From assembly GCF_001467895.1 (NCBI RefSeq), contig NZ_LNYO01000022.1, forward strand, positions 44,511 to 108,510: 64,000 nt of DNA, in the 5' to 3' direction. The notes under the pieces were generated by a model. That model was not told where the DNA came from and did no database searches. It saw only the letters and a list, made by a program, of their open reading frames with translations. This document shows, one piece after another, positions 63,982 to 64,000 of the stretch. Source of the stretch: Legionella nautarum. Lineage in GTDB: Bacteria > Pseudomonadota > Gammaproteobacteria > Legionellales > Legionellaceae. The position numbers and the translations under genes are program-made. Within the stretch, counting starts at the first letter, position 1, and each line of letters opens with the position of its first letter.

Positions 63982-64000
63982 ATTTAGTCTATAAATTTTT

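Noticed and set aside
1..64000. tRNA or rRNA genes
   Set aside because: I looked for GGTTCGAATC-type T arms and rRNA text and saw none. A computed scan would be needed to exclude divergent ones.

Overview
The window looks like chromosomal DNA of a gammaproteobacterium of the Legionella group. This is inferred from low GC content, AT-rich intergenic DNA, housekeeping genes of gammaproteobacterial type (yqgE-ruvX-pyrB, recG, mlaA, trmL, dtd) and several large proteins that resemble no housekeeping family but look like Legionella-type effector candidates (a kinase-like protein, a papain-like protein, a Fic protein and three orphans). I found no rRNA, tRNA, CRISPR array, prophage or complete insertion sequence.

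Layout. 1-8.8 kb: the 5' part of an ammonium transporter gene, a secreted polysaccharide deacetylase, an FAD oxidoreductase plus hybrid histidine kinase pair, a PEBP-family protein, a kinase-like candidate effector, a small Cys-rich secreted protein, and an Hsp20 gene with a sigma-32-like promoter. 8.8-9.5 kb: a repeat patch (46-bp tandem units and hairpin elements). 9.5-13.9 kb: a tripartite drug efflux operon (outer membrane factor, HlyD adaptor, MFS pump). 14-18.2 kb: a ClC channel, a DAACS symporter, an FtsJ-fold methyltransferase and RlpA. 18.5-22.9 kb: a papain-like protein, a Fic protein, a D-threonine aldolase-like enzyme and an orphan. 22.9-30 kb: an alpha/beta hydrolase, an SDR, a DUF255 protein, a 47-residue membrane protein, an AI-2E family permease and recG. 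30-35.3 kb: a DnaA-box cluster, then a compact + strand run (PP-loop sulfurtransferase with an NFACT-R-like tail, TusA-like protein, CDF, 2-hydroxyacid dehydrogenase, ZIP, Maf). 35.4-38.8 kb: patatin, rhodanese, Nudix and a beta-barrel protein. 38.8-39.1 kb: a second repeat patch. 39.1-42.4 kb: a three-gene uracil-catabolism (URC) operon. 42.4-51.4 kb: an accessory zone with a GNAT pseudogene, a YraQ-type permease, an acidic orphan, a group II intron relic, a GT39 glycosyltransferase, decayed gene pieces, a duplicated 50-bp sequence and two effector-like orphans. 51.8-62.3 kb: mostly housekeeping genes (pyrB-ruvX-yqgE, glutamate synthase-like FMN protein, HIT, formaldehyde detoxification pair, LysR, proline iminopeptidase-like protein, dtd, mlaA, trmL). 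62.3-64 kb: another repeat copy, an orphan pair and an inverted repeat at the edge.

Genes that probably work together: the efflux operon (9.5-13.9 kb); frmA-frmB (formaldehyde oxidation through glutathione); URC1-URC4-upp (pyrimidine salvage and degradation); and the PP-loop/TusA-like pair (probably RNA thiolation). The points most worth a second look are a family of dispersed hairpins whose tip stems differ between copies but stay self-complementary, a proline iminopeptidase-like protein whose nucleophile serine is glycine, the URC operon, the PP-loop/TusA-like pair, the DnaA-box cluster far from any visible dnaA, and the unrecognised effector-like proteins.
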